Part shown: positions 17,381-25,746 of the stretch, piece after piece
How positions within the stretch are numbered: the stretch's first letter is position 1
Layout of the letters: the number at the start of each line of letters is the position of its first letter
Notes under the pieces: generated by a model
What the model was told of the DNA's origin: nothing
The model's input: the letters and a program-made list of their open reading frames with translations, nothing else
Databases searched by the model: none
Assembly (NCBI GenBank): GCA_964568075.1
Contig: CAZMOM010000006.1
Span: 1 to 64,000, forward strand
Origin: MnTg04 sp964568075
GTDB taxonomy: Bacteria; Pseudomonadota; Gammaproteobacteria; Steroidobacterales; MnTg04
DNA: 64,000 nucleotides
Direction of reading: 5' to 3'
Program-made: the position numbers and the translations under genes

Positions 17381-20197
17381 ATGGCTTTAAAACCCTGGCG
17401 CGAGATCGCACGACCACACAAGGACGTGCTGGAAGGCACCTTTAGGCAATCCGAGTTTGCGGCGGATATTTCCCAAGTAGCTGGCGGCAGCGCATCGCCT
17501 GAATACCAGGACCCGGAGGTGTTCTTCTCGCGCACCTTTATCACCGAGGGAATGCGGCTATTGTTAGTGTCTGTCGCGCAGCGGCTCGCTGGGCAGGGCG
17601 GTGACCCCGTTATTCAGCTGCAGACCTCCTTTGGCGGCGGGAAGACGCACACGCTCTTGGCCGTCATGCACCTAGCGTCCCGCAGCGTTAGTACAGATAA
17701 GTTGCGTGGCATTCCGCCGATTCTGGATGAGGCGGGCATTCAATCCTTGCCCGCTGCCCATGTCGCGGTACTTGATGGCGTGAAATTGTCGCCCAGCCAG
17801 CCTCGTCAGCACGACGGTGTCACCGTCAATACCCTGTGGGGCGAGTTGGCATATCAATTGTTAGGTACGGATGGGTATGCGCTGGTCGCCGACAGCGACG
17901 AGGACGGTACTTCTCCAGGTAAAGAGGTTCTAGCTCAACTGATTGGTAAGGCGGCGCCCTGCGTTATTCTAATAGATGAGTTACTGGCTTTTGTGCGTCA
18001 GTTGGAGTTTGGCGAGCATTACAATGCTGGCACTTTCGATAGCAATATTTCCTTCATTCAGGCATTGACCGAAGCGATGAAGGCTGTACCCACTGCGATA
18101 CTGTTGGCGGCACTACCAGAATCGGATCTGGAGGCAGGTGGGGCGACAGGCCAACGGGCATTGAACACACTTGAGAAGTTCTTCGCTCGGGTGGAGACGG
18201 TGTGGAAGCCGGTTGCGACCGAAGAGGCATTTGAGATCGTGCGCCGCCGACTATTCGACAAAGTCGGTGACGACGATGATATGGAAGCCGTTTGCAAGGC
18301 TTTTGCTGACTTTTACCGGGCGCACAGCGATAAGTTCCCGAGTGAGACTCAGGAGAGTGGGTACTACCAGCGATTGTACAGTTCCTATCCCATTCATCCG
18401 GAGATCTTCGACCGTCTATATGAAGACTGGTCCACGCTAGAAAAATTTCAACGTACGCGAGGCGTACTACAGTACATGGCAATTGTGATTCATCGCCTGT
18501 GGAATTCAGATAATCGTGATGCGTTGATCATGCCTGGCTCCATTCCGTTGGAAGATGCCACAGTGCGAAACAAGAGCATTCATTACCTGCCCCAAGGTTG
18601 GGAGCCGGTCATCGAACGCGAGGTGGATGGACCGCGGTCGGAGCCTCGCGATATTGATGGGCACAACACACTGTTTGGCAGCGTGCAAGCGGCCCAACGG
18701 ACGGCACGGACGATATTTCTCGGCAGCGCACCGGCCATCTCCAATCAAATGATTCGGGGTGTTCAATTGGAGCGTATCTTGCTGGGAGTCGCGCAGCCCG
18801 GTCAGACTATCGGCGTGTTCGAAGATGTTTTGAAGCGACTGGGAGATCGCCTGCATTACCTATACACAGAGCAGGATCGGTTCTGGTTTGATACCAAGCC
18901 GAATTTGCGTCGGGAGATGGAGAGCCGAAAACAGGGTATCAGTGAACGTGATGCCGTTGGCCCAGAGCTAAAGGCGCGGGTCCGACGAATATTTGGCCAG
19001 AATCACTGCTTCGCTGGCATTCACGTGTTCACACCCTCCACAGATGTTCCGGATGACTTTGGGCAAGGGCCGCGGCTGGTGGTATTGCCACCCGAAGCAG
19101 CTTACAACAGGGCCGATGTCAATGTAGCCCAAAGGGCTGCTGAAGACATCTTGCGTAACCGTGGCGACCAACCGCGGCAGAAACAAAACCGATTGATCTT
19201 TCTCGCCGCAGATTACGACGTTGTAAGCCGGCTCAAGGAAGACGCACGTATCTATCTTGCGTGGTGCTCCATCGTTGACGACATCGACAATGAAAAACTG
19301 AATCTTGATCTGCACATGGCGAGACAGGCCAAGCGGAATCGCGATGGCGCTGAGCAATCGCTACAACAGTTAGTACGTGAAGCCTATAAATGGCTGATTT
19401 GTCCGGTTGAGGATATTGCCAAAGGCAAGCCCAAACTTGTCTGGGAAGCGGTATCTGTGTCGCCGGCCGCTCAGAATCTAGTAAGGGAGATCGAGAATAA
19501 ACTCCGTGAGGAGGAGTGGCTGATTTTCGAGTGGTCCCCTATCCACCTTCGCAAGGTGCTGACCCAGTGGTATCTGAAAGACGGAGCCATAAACGCTAAT
19601 GCTTTAAAGGTATGGCAAGACTGTTGTTATTACTTGTACTTGCCCCGTCTCGTGAACGATAAGGTCTTTAGCAATGCGATCTCCAAGGGATTAGACACTG
19701 AAGACTATTTCGGCTTCGCGTCTGGTAAAGAAGATTCTCGCTACCTAGGCTTTGTATTTGGAGAAGGTACGATTGTCAGTTTGGATGACTCGTCGTTGTT
19801 TATCGAGCGGGAGGCAGCTGCAAAGTACAAGGAAGGGACAAAGCCAAAGCCAGAGGGTCTTGAAGAAGAAAGTATAACGTCCATAGGAGAACCAGGAGCG
19901 CCAATAGCGGGCGGCTCTGAGGGACAGCCTTCGGAGGTAGCTACTAGCGGCCAGGCCAAGAGGATTTTCTATGGGACTATGAGGCTAGACCCCGTAAGGG
20001 CCACTATAGATTTCGCGACTGTCGTGGATGAAGTGGTGCAGCAGTTCACGTCCAAGTTAGGGGTTGATGTGAATATATCAGTTGAAATTCAGGCCACGTC
20101 GAAAGACGGATTCGATGAAAACCTCCAGAGGACGGTGAAGGAGAACTGCAACACGCTGAATTTTACTAATGCAGATTTCGAGGACACGAGCGATTGA
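17381..20197 (+). CDS. DUF499 / COG1483 P-loop ATPase (Hma ATPase)
   Basis: 938 aa from the ATG at 17381 (TAAGGAATAGGAAG before it; an in-frame GTG lies one codon upstream). The N-terminus reads KPWREIARPHKDVLEGTFRQ and the P-loop TSFGGGKTHTL begins at residue 82; Walker B VILIDE is at 195-200. This is the AAA+-like ATPase found with DUF1156 methylases and SNF2 helicases in anti-phage islands, related to BrxC/PglY. The last ~100 residues include a low-complexity Gly/Ser/Glu linker followed by a small alpha/beta domain. The stop TGA overlaps a TTG of a short downstream frame (20194). Role in the system: ATP-dependent sensing or assembly; inferred. Confidence 0.87.
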   Translation: MALKPWREIARPHKDVLEGTFRQSEFAADISQVAGGSASPEYQDPEVFFSRTFITEGMRLLLVSVAQRLAGQGGDPVIQLQTSFGGGKTHTLLAVMHLASRSVSTDKLRGIPPILDEAGIQSLPAAHVAVLDGVKLSPSQPRQHDGVTVNTLWGELAYQLLGTDGYALVADSDEDGTSPGKEVLAQLIGKAAPCVILIDELLAFVRQLEFGEHYNAGTFDSNISFIQALTEAMKAVPTAILLAALPESDLEAGGATGQRALNTLEKFFARVETVWKPVATEEAFEIVRRRLFDKVGDDDDMEAVCKAFADFYRAHSDKFPSETQESGYYQRLYSSYPIHPEIFDRLYEDWSTLEKFQRTRGVLQYMAIVIHRLWNSDNRDALIMPGSIPLEDATVRNKSIHYLPQGWEPVIEREVDGPRSEPRDIDGHNTLFGSVQAAQRTARTIFLGSAPAISNQMIRGVQLERILLGVAQPGQTIGVFEDVLKRLGDRLHYLYTEQDRFWFDTKPNLRREMESRKQGISERDAVGPELKARVRRIFGQNHCFAGIHVFTPSTDVPDDFGQGPRLVVLPPEAAYNRADVNVAQRAAEDILRNRGDQPRQKQNRLIFLAADYDVVSRLKEDARIYLAWCSIVDDIDNEKLNLDLHMARQAKRNRDGAEQSLQQLVREAYKWLICPVEDIAKGKPKLVWEAVSVSPAAQNLVREIENKLREEEWLIFEWSPIHLRKVLTQWYLKDGAINANALKVWQDCCYYLYLPRLVNDKVFSNAISKGLDTEDYFGFASGKEDSRYLGFVFGEGTIVSLDDSSLFIEREAAAKYKEGTKPKPEGLEEESITSIGEPGAPIAGGSEGQPSEVATSGQAKRIFYGTMRLDPVRATIDFATVVDEVVQQFTSKLGVDVNISVEIQATSKDGFDENLQRTVKENCNTLNFTNADFEDTSD

Positions 20198-20313
20198 ATA
20201 TCGAACAAAAGACGCGACGCATACGCCAAGATAGAAAAACCGCGAGAATCCCGCCTCCAATCCAAGTGACGCACGGATCTGCCGTCTTCAATCTCTGCGA
20301 ACGAGAGTTGTGA
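20194..20313 (+). pseudogene. Possible truncated fourth gene of the Hma operon
   Basis: A TTG that overlaps the DUF499 stop (TTGA) opens a 39-codon frame, starting NIEQKTRRIRQDRKTARIPP and ending LCEREL. It reads like the beginning of a normal cytoplasmic protein and then stops; no continuation is visible in the other frames. It may be the 5' remnant of a downstream gene lost when the island's right end decayed. Could also be a chance frame. The rest of 20314-20537 has no gene. Confidence 0.3.
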
Positions 20314-20520
20314 GTGGGTTCCGTATCACTAGGCCGATAGCATTCAGGCTCGCCGCCATGCGCGAAATTCGTCAACCCATTAAACGGGACAATCGTCCTG
20401 CATTTAGTCCTTTGAATTCGAAAATGGCGTGCGGGAGTTTTGCGTGACTGAGTCCTGCACCGTTATGCATTGTGGTGCGAATTAGGCAACGGGCGCCCCG
20501 GTAACTTATTGAAATATAAA

Positions 20521-20569
20521 GCCAGAAGGCTACGAACAGCGGACTGAAAATCTGCGTGTCGGCGGTTCG
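20521..20569 (+). other. Degenerate tRNA-Phe fragment: right attachment site of the island
   Basis: GCCAG and AGCGGACTGAAAATCTGCGT then GTCGGCGGTTCG copy the 5' tip, anticodon arm (anticodon GAA in CTGAAAAT) and part of the T arm of tRNA-Phe. From AATC on, 19 of 21 bases match the fragment at 3095-3115, in the same orientation. The D arm is scrambled and the 3' end is lost (GCAGCAGCG follows), so it is not a functional tRNA. Best read as the second att copy bounding a ~17.4-kb island. Weak similarity to the dispersed repeat (GCCGGTAAGTGCC at 20660) lies just beyond. Confidence 0.55.
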
Positions 20570-20906
20570 GCAGCAGCGTAGAAAATAGCTCTCAAATGCG
20601 CCTCTGACGCTTAGGGAATTTCTAAGGAAATTTGTCGTTTCGGAGATTCTCGATAGAACAGCCGGTAAGTGCCTGTCGCCGCGGTAAACTTCGAATTGAC
20701 TGAGCTACCAATTCCGGCGAAGGCAGCATTCTATTTCGATCTGACAGGACATTGCCTGTAGGGCTGAGACTGAACAATGGCATCTAGCATATCGACTAGA
20801 ATCTTTCGGGTCCTCCGGCGTGGGGGTGTCCCGTGTGGGTACGCAGCGGCGCACGGCTTCATGTTTTTTTTTGCTGCGAAAATGTAATTGATGATCAACA
20901 GCCACA

Positions 20907-21407
20907 ATGCAAGATAAGGGAGAGATCGCAAGTCTCTCTGCCGTTGCTCGGATCATTGGAGTTCAGCGCAACACGTTGATGTCTATGGTCCGGCGCGGTT
21001 GTCCGTACCTATCAAAGCCAGGTCGAAAGAAGGGCTCCGAGTGGAAGTTCAACACGGCCGAGGTTGCTCAATGGCGGATCGACCAGGCCGTGAAAGAAGC
21101 GATCGGCGACGTCCGCGAAACGGACGAGAAAGAATTGCGAAAACGTAAGCTCCGAGCTGAGACGATCATTGCCGAGTTGGAAGCGGCAAAGGCTCGCGGC
21201 CAGGTCGGAGATCTTGACGAGTTCGGGCGCCAGGTTAGGAATGCATCGATAAAGATTCGGACCAGGCTCAAACAAATGGTCGCGAGGGTCGCGCCGATGC
21301 TGATCGGCATCAAGAAAATCACGGAGATCAAAGCCATTCTCGCCGATGAAGTTGACCAGGCGTTGACGGCGCTTGCCGATGAACTCGGCAACGAAAGAAA
21401 AACATGA
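20907..21407 (+). CDS. Orphan terminase small subunit, Nu1 type
   Basis: 166 aa. The N-terminus is a winged-helix DNA-binding domain (SLSAVARIIGVQRNTLMSMV, wing RRGCPYLSKPGRKKGSEWKF, then NTAEVAQWRIDQ), followed by a long charged helix rich in Glu/Lys/Arg that would pair with the large subunit. This is the layout of lambda gpNu1-type packaging proteins, which bind phage cos sites. No large terminase, portal or capsid gene is near, so it is a prophage leftover or a domesticated DNA-binding protein. The reading frame is intact. It lies just right of the tRNA-Phe-like boundary; 20570-20906 upstream is non-coding. Confidence 0.75.
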   Translation: MQDKGEIASLSAVARIIGVQRNTLMSMVRRGCPYLSKPGRKKGSEWKFNTAEVAQWRIDQAVKEAIGDVRETDEKELRKRKLRAETIIAELEAAKARGQVGDLDEFGRQVRNASIKIRTRLKQMVARVAPMLIGIKKITEIKAILADEVDQALTALADELGNERKT

Positions 21408-21490
21408 GGGCGTTGTCAAGCGTGCCGAGTCGCAATGCCTATTGCACCATCGGCCGTTACCAAGCATCGCTCGTTAGTGGTTTCGCCAAT

Positions 21491-22519
21491 TCAAAAGTGT
21501 ACCAGTTGGCGGTCCTTAAACCCGGATAATTTTTTCGTTCGTCTATAATATGCAAGCATGATCTTGACAGCGCGGAGGTCATTGCCCGCCATTTTTAATA
21601 TTAGGTCCCGATATTCCGGTATGCCCAAAAGCACGCACGCTCTTGTCAATGTTCGTCGCAAAAATTTTCGCGAATCTTTGCTCAACCGCAGTTTAATTAT
21701 GGTTCCATCGACATCGGCCCACTTTTGGTCGCGTTGAACTCGACGGAAATCTTTACTCAAGTGATCCAGCTCATATTCGTTTTTCGCAGCATAAATCAGA
21801 GCGTCTCGCAATCGTTCCGCAACGTCACTCAACAACGCAAGTTTAATTACTCCGGGCGATGCATAATTTATCGCTACAACTTCGGGTTCATGTAGAGACG
21901 GAATTACGCCCTTCAATTCTCGAAAGAAATTCACCGAGCTATACCCGCCTCGCCATGGATATCTGCGATAGATTTCGTGCGCATTCGAGCGCACCGACGG
22001 TTTGTCGATGTTAACCAACGAATAGAAAAACGAATAAAGCTGAATGTAATACACTGGCAAGCGAGCGAAATCTTCGAAAAACCAGTCTCCACCTACTTTC
22101 AAGGAATAATTGCTTGGTGCTGGAAGCAGGTCTTTGTCTGAAACCGGAGCAAGCTCCGAGATAAACCACGAATCCTCACCCGGCAAATACTCCGGCGGCA
22201 TATCGGAAACTTGACATCTAATTGCTTCGACAACTTCACCGTTAAAATCCAGATCAACGAGTTCTACTGACTCTCGCTCATAGACCATTTCTAGGAGCGT
22301 TTTTTTCCGGGAAAGATAATCGCGAATATCCTTGCGACTTACAGTAAACGCGAGCCAACGGACATTTGCTTTATCTTGATCGATATGAAAATAAAAATAG
22401 TCCTGACTCGTACTTGCTTTGAGCAACGATAGAAGAGGCCCTTCAAAATAAAGAAGGTCCTCGACCCATTGATGCGCAAATGCGGATTTGCGAACCCGTT
22501 GCCCTATAACGTTTTTCAT
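21491..22519 (-). CDS. Hypothetical protein, possible DUF6575-like N-terminus
   Basis: 342 aa, soluble, no signal peptide. The first ~100 residues (WVEDLLYFEGPLLSLLKAST..., then RWLAFTVSRKDIRDYL and TLLEMVYE) resemble the small beta-rich domain called DUF6575 that occurs in uncharacterised two-gene loci; I am not certain of the match. The C-terminal third is basic and helical (KDSRKFLRRTLTRACVLLGI), possibly nucleic-acid binding. The ATG lies in an ATGA overlap with the gene before it, so the two are coupled. Local GC content is clearly lower than in the flanking core genes, which points to transfer. Function unknown; a defence or toxin-antitoxin pair is possible. Confidence 0.7.
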   Translation of the reverse strand: MKNVIGQRVRKSAFAHQWVEDLLYFEGPLLSLLKASTSQDYFYFHIDQDKANVRWLAFTVSRKDIRDYLSRKKTLLEMVYERESVELVDLDFNGEVVEAIRCQVSDMPPEYLPGEDSWFISELAPVSDKDLLPAPSNYSLKVGGDWFFEDFARLPVYYIQLYSFFYSLVNIDKPSVRSNAHEIYRRYPWRGGYSSVNFFRELKGVIPSLHEPEVVAINYASPGVIKLALLSDVAERLRDALIYAAKNEYELDHLSKDFRRVQRDQKWADVDGTIIKLRLSKDSRKFLRRTLTRACVLLGIPEYRDLILKMAGNDLRAVKIMLAYYRRTKKLSGFKDRQLVHF

Positions 22520-22953
22520 GAGGCGATCTTCACTGCTTTCTGTGCATTTTCAAGTAAGGAATTATTCAAATATTCATGCAACCCAAAGTGTCCGTCAGAA
22601 TTCACCGGCGATACTCGGCCGTCACTTGTACCGACGCTTGTTTCAGAAGCATAGCGCAATTTATTTTCGAAATATTTGGAAGTTTGAGCAACGAGATCGC
22701 GATGCCGTTTCACTTTTTTCATTGTCGTAAAAAGCGACAATGCAAAGGCTCTGCAAGACGTTGGTTTCGTAGCAAACTGTCTACGGGGATTCTCAATCGC
22801 TGGTGGCAAAAAATCCGATCGTCGGGATATTTCGTTCACGACCAGCCGAAATGCCTTACCGAACGTCTTTTCTTTCCACTTCGAAGCGGTGCAGGAACTG
22901 CCGCATTTCAAGTGTTCTTTGGCGTACTTTAGCCACTTTACTTTCCTAGCCAT
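22516..22953 (-). CDS. Small basic hypothetical protein, first gene of a coupled pair
   Basis: 145 aa, Lys/Arg rich (MARKVKWLKYAKEHLKCGSS at the start), no recognisable domain and no signal peptide. A CGSSC motif near residue 17 could bind metal. It overlaps the 342-aa gene by four bases (ATGA), which implies joint translation. The size order, small basic protein first and larger protein second, fits a toxin-antitoxin or two-component defence locus, but nothing in the sequence proves this. Low GC like its partner. The gap 22954-23436 upstream contains no gene I can support; a 96-codon minus frame (22938-23228) was rejected. Confidence 0.55.
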   Translation of the reverse strand: MARKVKWLKYAKEHLKCGSSCTASKWKEKTFGKAFRLVVNEISRRSDFLPPAIENPRRQFATKPTSCRAFALSLFTTMKKVKRHRDLVAQTSKYFENKLRYASETSVGTSDGRVSPVNSDGHFGLHEYLNNSLLENAQKAVKIAS

Positions 22954-23436
22954 CCAAATATGGTCCCATTATTTAGAGTTATTTTGGAAGTGTCCGAATC
23001 ACGAAATACCGCTACTTCCATCTCAAATCTTAGCAGCGCGAGCGTTCGAGAGATATACCGCCTACTGTTCGCTAATATAATCAATGACTTATAGGTTGCG
23101 GATAGAGATTTATGTCCGGCCACCGGCCCCAACCGCAGAAGCACTACACCAATTCTCACGCCAGCCGGCCAATGCCTAGCTGTAATAGTCGGTACCCAAA
23201 ACCTACGGACATAATCAGATTCCATCACGATCGAATATCTGCAATTAGCCGAGTAGCTACCAGGCCGGTATTAGAGTTATGTCAGGCAGAACTCGATCCA
23301 ATCGAGCACTGCCAATACGGTTGAGTTTGAGTTATTACAACTAGCGGATGGCGTAGACACAGCGCCTCTCCTTTTGGGAACCGTTTGGGAAAACGTTCTT
23401 TCAAAGAGAGGTGTGACGCTAAGTCATTGAAAAATA

Positions 23437-23484
23437 TGGCGTCCCCAGGGGGAGTCGAACCCCCGTTGCCGCCGTGAAAGGGCG
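23437..23484 (-). other. tRNA-Glu(TTC) 3'-half fragment
   Basis: On the minus strand: CGCCCTTTCACGGCGG (anticodon arm, anticodon TTC), variable loop, T arm GGGGG-TTCGACT-CCCCC, then TGGGGACGCCA, i.e. the acceptor 3' strand with encoded CCA. The matching 5' strand (GTCCCCA) and the D arm are absent; instead the sequence upstream is the end of icd and 18 bp of unrelated DNA. So it is a relic, presumably an attachment-site copy left by a mobile element, and not a working tRNA gene. Confidence 0.7.
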
Positions 23485-23503
23485 AATTGATTAGACCAGC
23501 CCC

Positions 23504-24802
23504 CTACATATTCCCAATCAATGCATCGCCAAACTCGCTGCATTTCAACAAGGTCGCGTCATCCATCTGTCGTTCGAAGTCATAAGTCACTGTCTTGTTG
23601 GCGATGGTCTTGTTCATCGCGGCGATGATCTTGTCCGCCGCATCGTTCCAGCCCATGTAGCGCAGCATCAGTTCGCCGGAGAGGATCAATGAGCCGGGGT
23701 TGACCTTGTCCTGGCCGGCGTATTTCGGTGCGGTGCCATGGGTGGCTTCGAAGATCGCGGTACCGCTGGTGTAGTTGATGTTGCCGCCCGGCGCTATGCC
23801 GATGCCGCCGACCTGTGCGGCCAGTGCATCGGAGAGGTAATCGCCGTTCAGATTCATCGTCGCGATCACGTCGAACTCATTCGGGCGCGTCAATACCTGT
23901 TGCAGCGTGATGTCGGCGATCGCGTCTTTAACGAGGATCTTGCCCGCGTCGAGCGCGGCTTTTTGTTCTGCATTCGCGGCGTCTTCGCCTTTGGCCGCCT
24001 TGGTGCGCTCCCATTGGTCCCACGTGTAGACGTGATCACCAAATTCTTTTTCGGCCAGTGCGTAACCCCAGTTACGAAACGCGCCTTCCGTGTACTTCAT
24101 GATGTTGCCTTTGTGCACAAAGGTCATGCTCTTGCGTTTTTGTGCGATGGCGTATTGCAGCGCCGAGCGAACCAGTCTTTCGGTGCCCTGGCGGGAAACG
24201 GGTTTGATTCCGATGCCCGAGGTCTGCGGGAAACGAATTTTCTTGAAGCGTTCCGGAAAAGCTTCCATGAAAATATCCAGAAAGCGCTGCACGTCGTCGG
24301 TGCCTTCCTCGAACTCGATGCCGGCGTAAATGTCTTCCGTGTTTTCGCGAAAGATCACCATGTCCACGGCGCCGGGATTCTTGACCGGCGAGGGTACACC
24401 TTCGAACCAGCGCACCGGGCGCAGGCAGACATACAGATCGAGCAACTGGCGTAAGGCGACGTTCAGCGAACGGAATCCACCGCCGATCGGTGTCGTCAGC
24501 GGGCCCTTGATCGAGATCAGGTAGTCGCGACACGCCTGCACAGTTTCATCGGGCAGCCAGTTTTCGAACTGATCGAAAGATTTCTGGCCGGCAAAGATCT
24601 CCAGCCAGTAGATTTTTTTCTCGCCCTCGTAGGCTTTTGCGACGGCCGCATCGAACACGCGCACCGCGGCGCTCCAAATGTCGGGACCGATGCCATCGCC
24701 TTCGATGAAGGGGATGATCGGGTGGTCTGGCACCTTGAGGACACCATTGGTGATGGTGATTTTCTCGGCGCCGTTCGGGGCTTCGTAGTTCGGATTGCTC
24801 AT
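23504..24802 (-). CDS. icd: NADP-dependent isocitrate dehydrogenase
   Basis: 432 aa, full length for the E. coli-type enzyme. Oxidative decarboxylation of isocitrate to 2-oxoglutarate in the citrate cycle. Visible: HPIIPFIEGDGIGPDIW at the N-terminus, the substrate loop SLNVALRQLLDLYVCLRPVR, the regulatory/substrate Ser region, KGNIMKYTEGAFRNWGY, ATMNLNGDYLSDALAAQVGG and the NADP-site motif ATHGTAPKYAG. The stop lies 19 bp from a tRNA-Glu fragment; icd 3' ends and tRNA 3' ends are both known prophage targets. No strong terminator was identified. Confidence 0.97.
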   Translation of the reverse strand: MSNPNYEAPNGAEKITITNGVLKVPDHPIIPFIEGDGIGPDIWSAAVRVFDAAVAKAYEGEKKIYWLEIFAGQKSFDQFENWLPDETVQACRDYLISIKGPLTTPIGGGFRSLNVALRQLLDLYVCLRPVRWFEGVPSPVKNPGAVDMVIFRENTEDIYAGIEFEEGTDDVQRFLDIFMEAFPERFKKIRFPQTSGIGIKPVSRQGTERLVRSALQYAIAQKRKSMTFVHKGNIMKYTEGAFRNWGYALAEKEFGDHVYTWDQWERTKAAKGEDAANAEQKAALDAGKILVKDAIADITLQQVLTRPNEFDVIATMNLNGDYLSDALAAQVGGIGIAPGGNINYTSGTAIFEATHGTAPKYAGQDKVNPGSLILSGELMLRYMGWNDAADKIIAAMNKTIANKTVTYDFERQMDDATLLKCSEFGDALIGNM

Positions 24803-24854
24803 CTTGGGTCAGTGCCTTTCTTGTTGTTCGTGAAAGTGGCGTACTGTGGTCATT

Positions 24855-25035
24855 TTAAGGTCGCGCGTGACGTATTTCCACAAAGACGCTGCGCTCGCGG
24901 CCCGGGGTGTGGCAGTAGCGGCCGAAGGCGTAGTCGGCGCGCTCGGCGTAGCGGTTGCCGGCCAGGTTGGTGAGCCTGAGCATCGCCGACCAGTTCGGGC
25001 CGAAACGCTTGCCCAGCCTGCGCGGCGCGCTGTCC
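24855..25035 (-). pseudogene. C-terminal remnant of a TonB-dependent receptor
   Basis: The minus frame ending at 24855 reads RLGKRFGPNWSAMLRLTNLA, then GNRYAERADYAFGRYCHTPGRERSVFVEIRHARP with a terminal stop. This is the last two or three beta strands of a TonB-dependent outer-membrane receptor, whose family members end in an aromatic-rich strand. The rest of the ~700-residue barrel and plug is absent: directly upstream is the end of the thioesterase gene. So it is a gene relic left by deletion between icd and the thioesterase operon. Confidence 0.6.
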
Positions 25036-25050
25036 CCTTTTTTCAAGTCA

Positions 25051-25470
25051 TCAGCGGCTTTGAATACGTTCGATCCGATCACGGACTTTGTCCGGCAATG
25101 GCGCCTTGCAATTGTTTTTGTAATCAAAGCAGACAATCGTGCCGCTGCCTTCGGCGGCGATTTTCCCGGTCGTCCGACTGGCGATGGCGTACAGCATCTT
25201 GCAGCGATCTTCTTTCAGCTCGGTAATGCTCGCGCCGACCGACACGGTGTCGGGATAAGTCAGCGGGAGCTTGAACCGGCACTCGGTATGCGACAGGATC
25301 GGGCCGATGCCCGCGCTGTCCATGTACTCCATGAAGCCGGTTTGTTCGATGTAAGCAATCCGGGCCGACTCGAAATAACGGAAATAGACGATGTTGTTGA
25401 CGTGACCAAACGCGTCCATCTCGCCCCAGACGACTGGTAGCTCGATGACGACGGGGTAGTCTTCGAGCAC
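25051..25470 (-). CDS. Acyl-CoA thioesterase, 4HBT hotdog family
   Basis: 139 aa from a GTG at 25470, which is two bases after the stop of the zinc-ribbon gene and behind AAGGAACGAGG; this start gives LEDYPVVIELPVVWGEMDAF, the normal beginning of the family. A longer frame from 25587 adds only sequence antisense-like to the neighbour. The hotdog motif WGEMDAFGHVNNIVYFRYFE includes the catalytic Asp and His-Val-Asn. Such proteins hydrolyse short or medium acyl-CoA thioesters in the cytoplasm; exact substrate unknown. Confidence 0.85.
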   Translation of the reverse strand: MLEDYPVVIELPVVWGEMDAFGHVNNIVYFRYFESARIAYIEQTGFMEYMDSAGIGPILSHTECRFKLPLTYPDTVSVGASITELKEDRCKMLYAIASRTTGKIAAEGSGTIVCFDYKNNCKAPLPDKVRDRIERIQSR

Positions 25471-25472
25471 GG

Positions 25473-25703
25473 TCAGTTGCCTCGTTCCTTGATGACAAGT
25501 TGCGGCCCGCCCGGCGGGCCAAAGGTGTGCTTGGTAAACACGCCATAAATGTGGCCGCAGTCGGTGCACTGGGCGATAAAGAACCAAGGTTTGTCACTTT
25601 TCGAGGTCTGCTCACTCGGTCGTGACACGATTTTTTCAATACCGCGAACATCGCAGGACGGGCAGCGCGGATCGGCGGGCGTGTCGGTTTGTTTTTCAGT
25701 CAT
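25473..25703 (-). CDS. Small zinc-ribbon protein
   Basis: 76 aa. Two Cys pairs, CPSC at about residues 15-18 and CTDC about 30 residues later (AQCTDCGHIYGVFTKHTFGP), make a zinc ribbon. No catalytic domain. It is the first gene of a two-gene unit with the thioesterase, two bases apart. Function unknown; its size and fold suit a nucleic-acid or protein-binding adaptor. Confidence 0.75.
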   Translation of the reverse strand: MTEKQTDTPADPRCPSCDVRGIEKIVSRPSEQTSKSDKPWFFIAQCTDCGHIYGVFTKHTFGPPGGPQLVIKERGN

Positions 25704-25746
25704 GTCGTTTTGGCTTCATGCAAGGGTTTGGCTGCTTGTCGGGCCT

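Noticed and set aside
10960..20197. BREX type 3 system
   Set aside because: The helicase, methylase and ATPase classes are shared but pglZ, brxA and brxF are absent.
22938..23228. 96-codon minus-strand frame with GHKSLSATYKSL resembling an integrase tail
   Set aside because: The rest of the recombinase domain is absent and the resemblance is short.
23738..24454. 238-codon plus-strand frame opposite icd
   Set aside because: Antisense shadow of a certain housekeeping gene.
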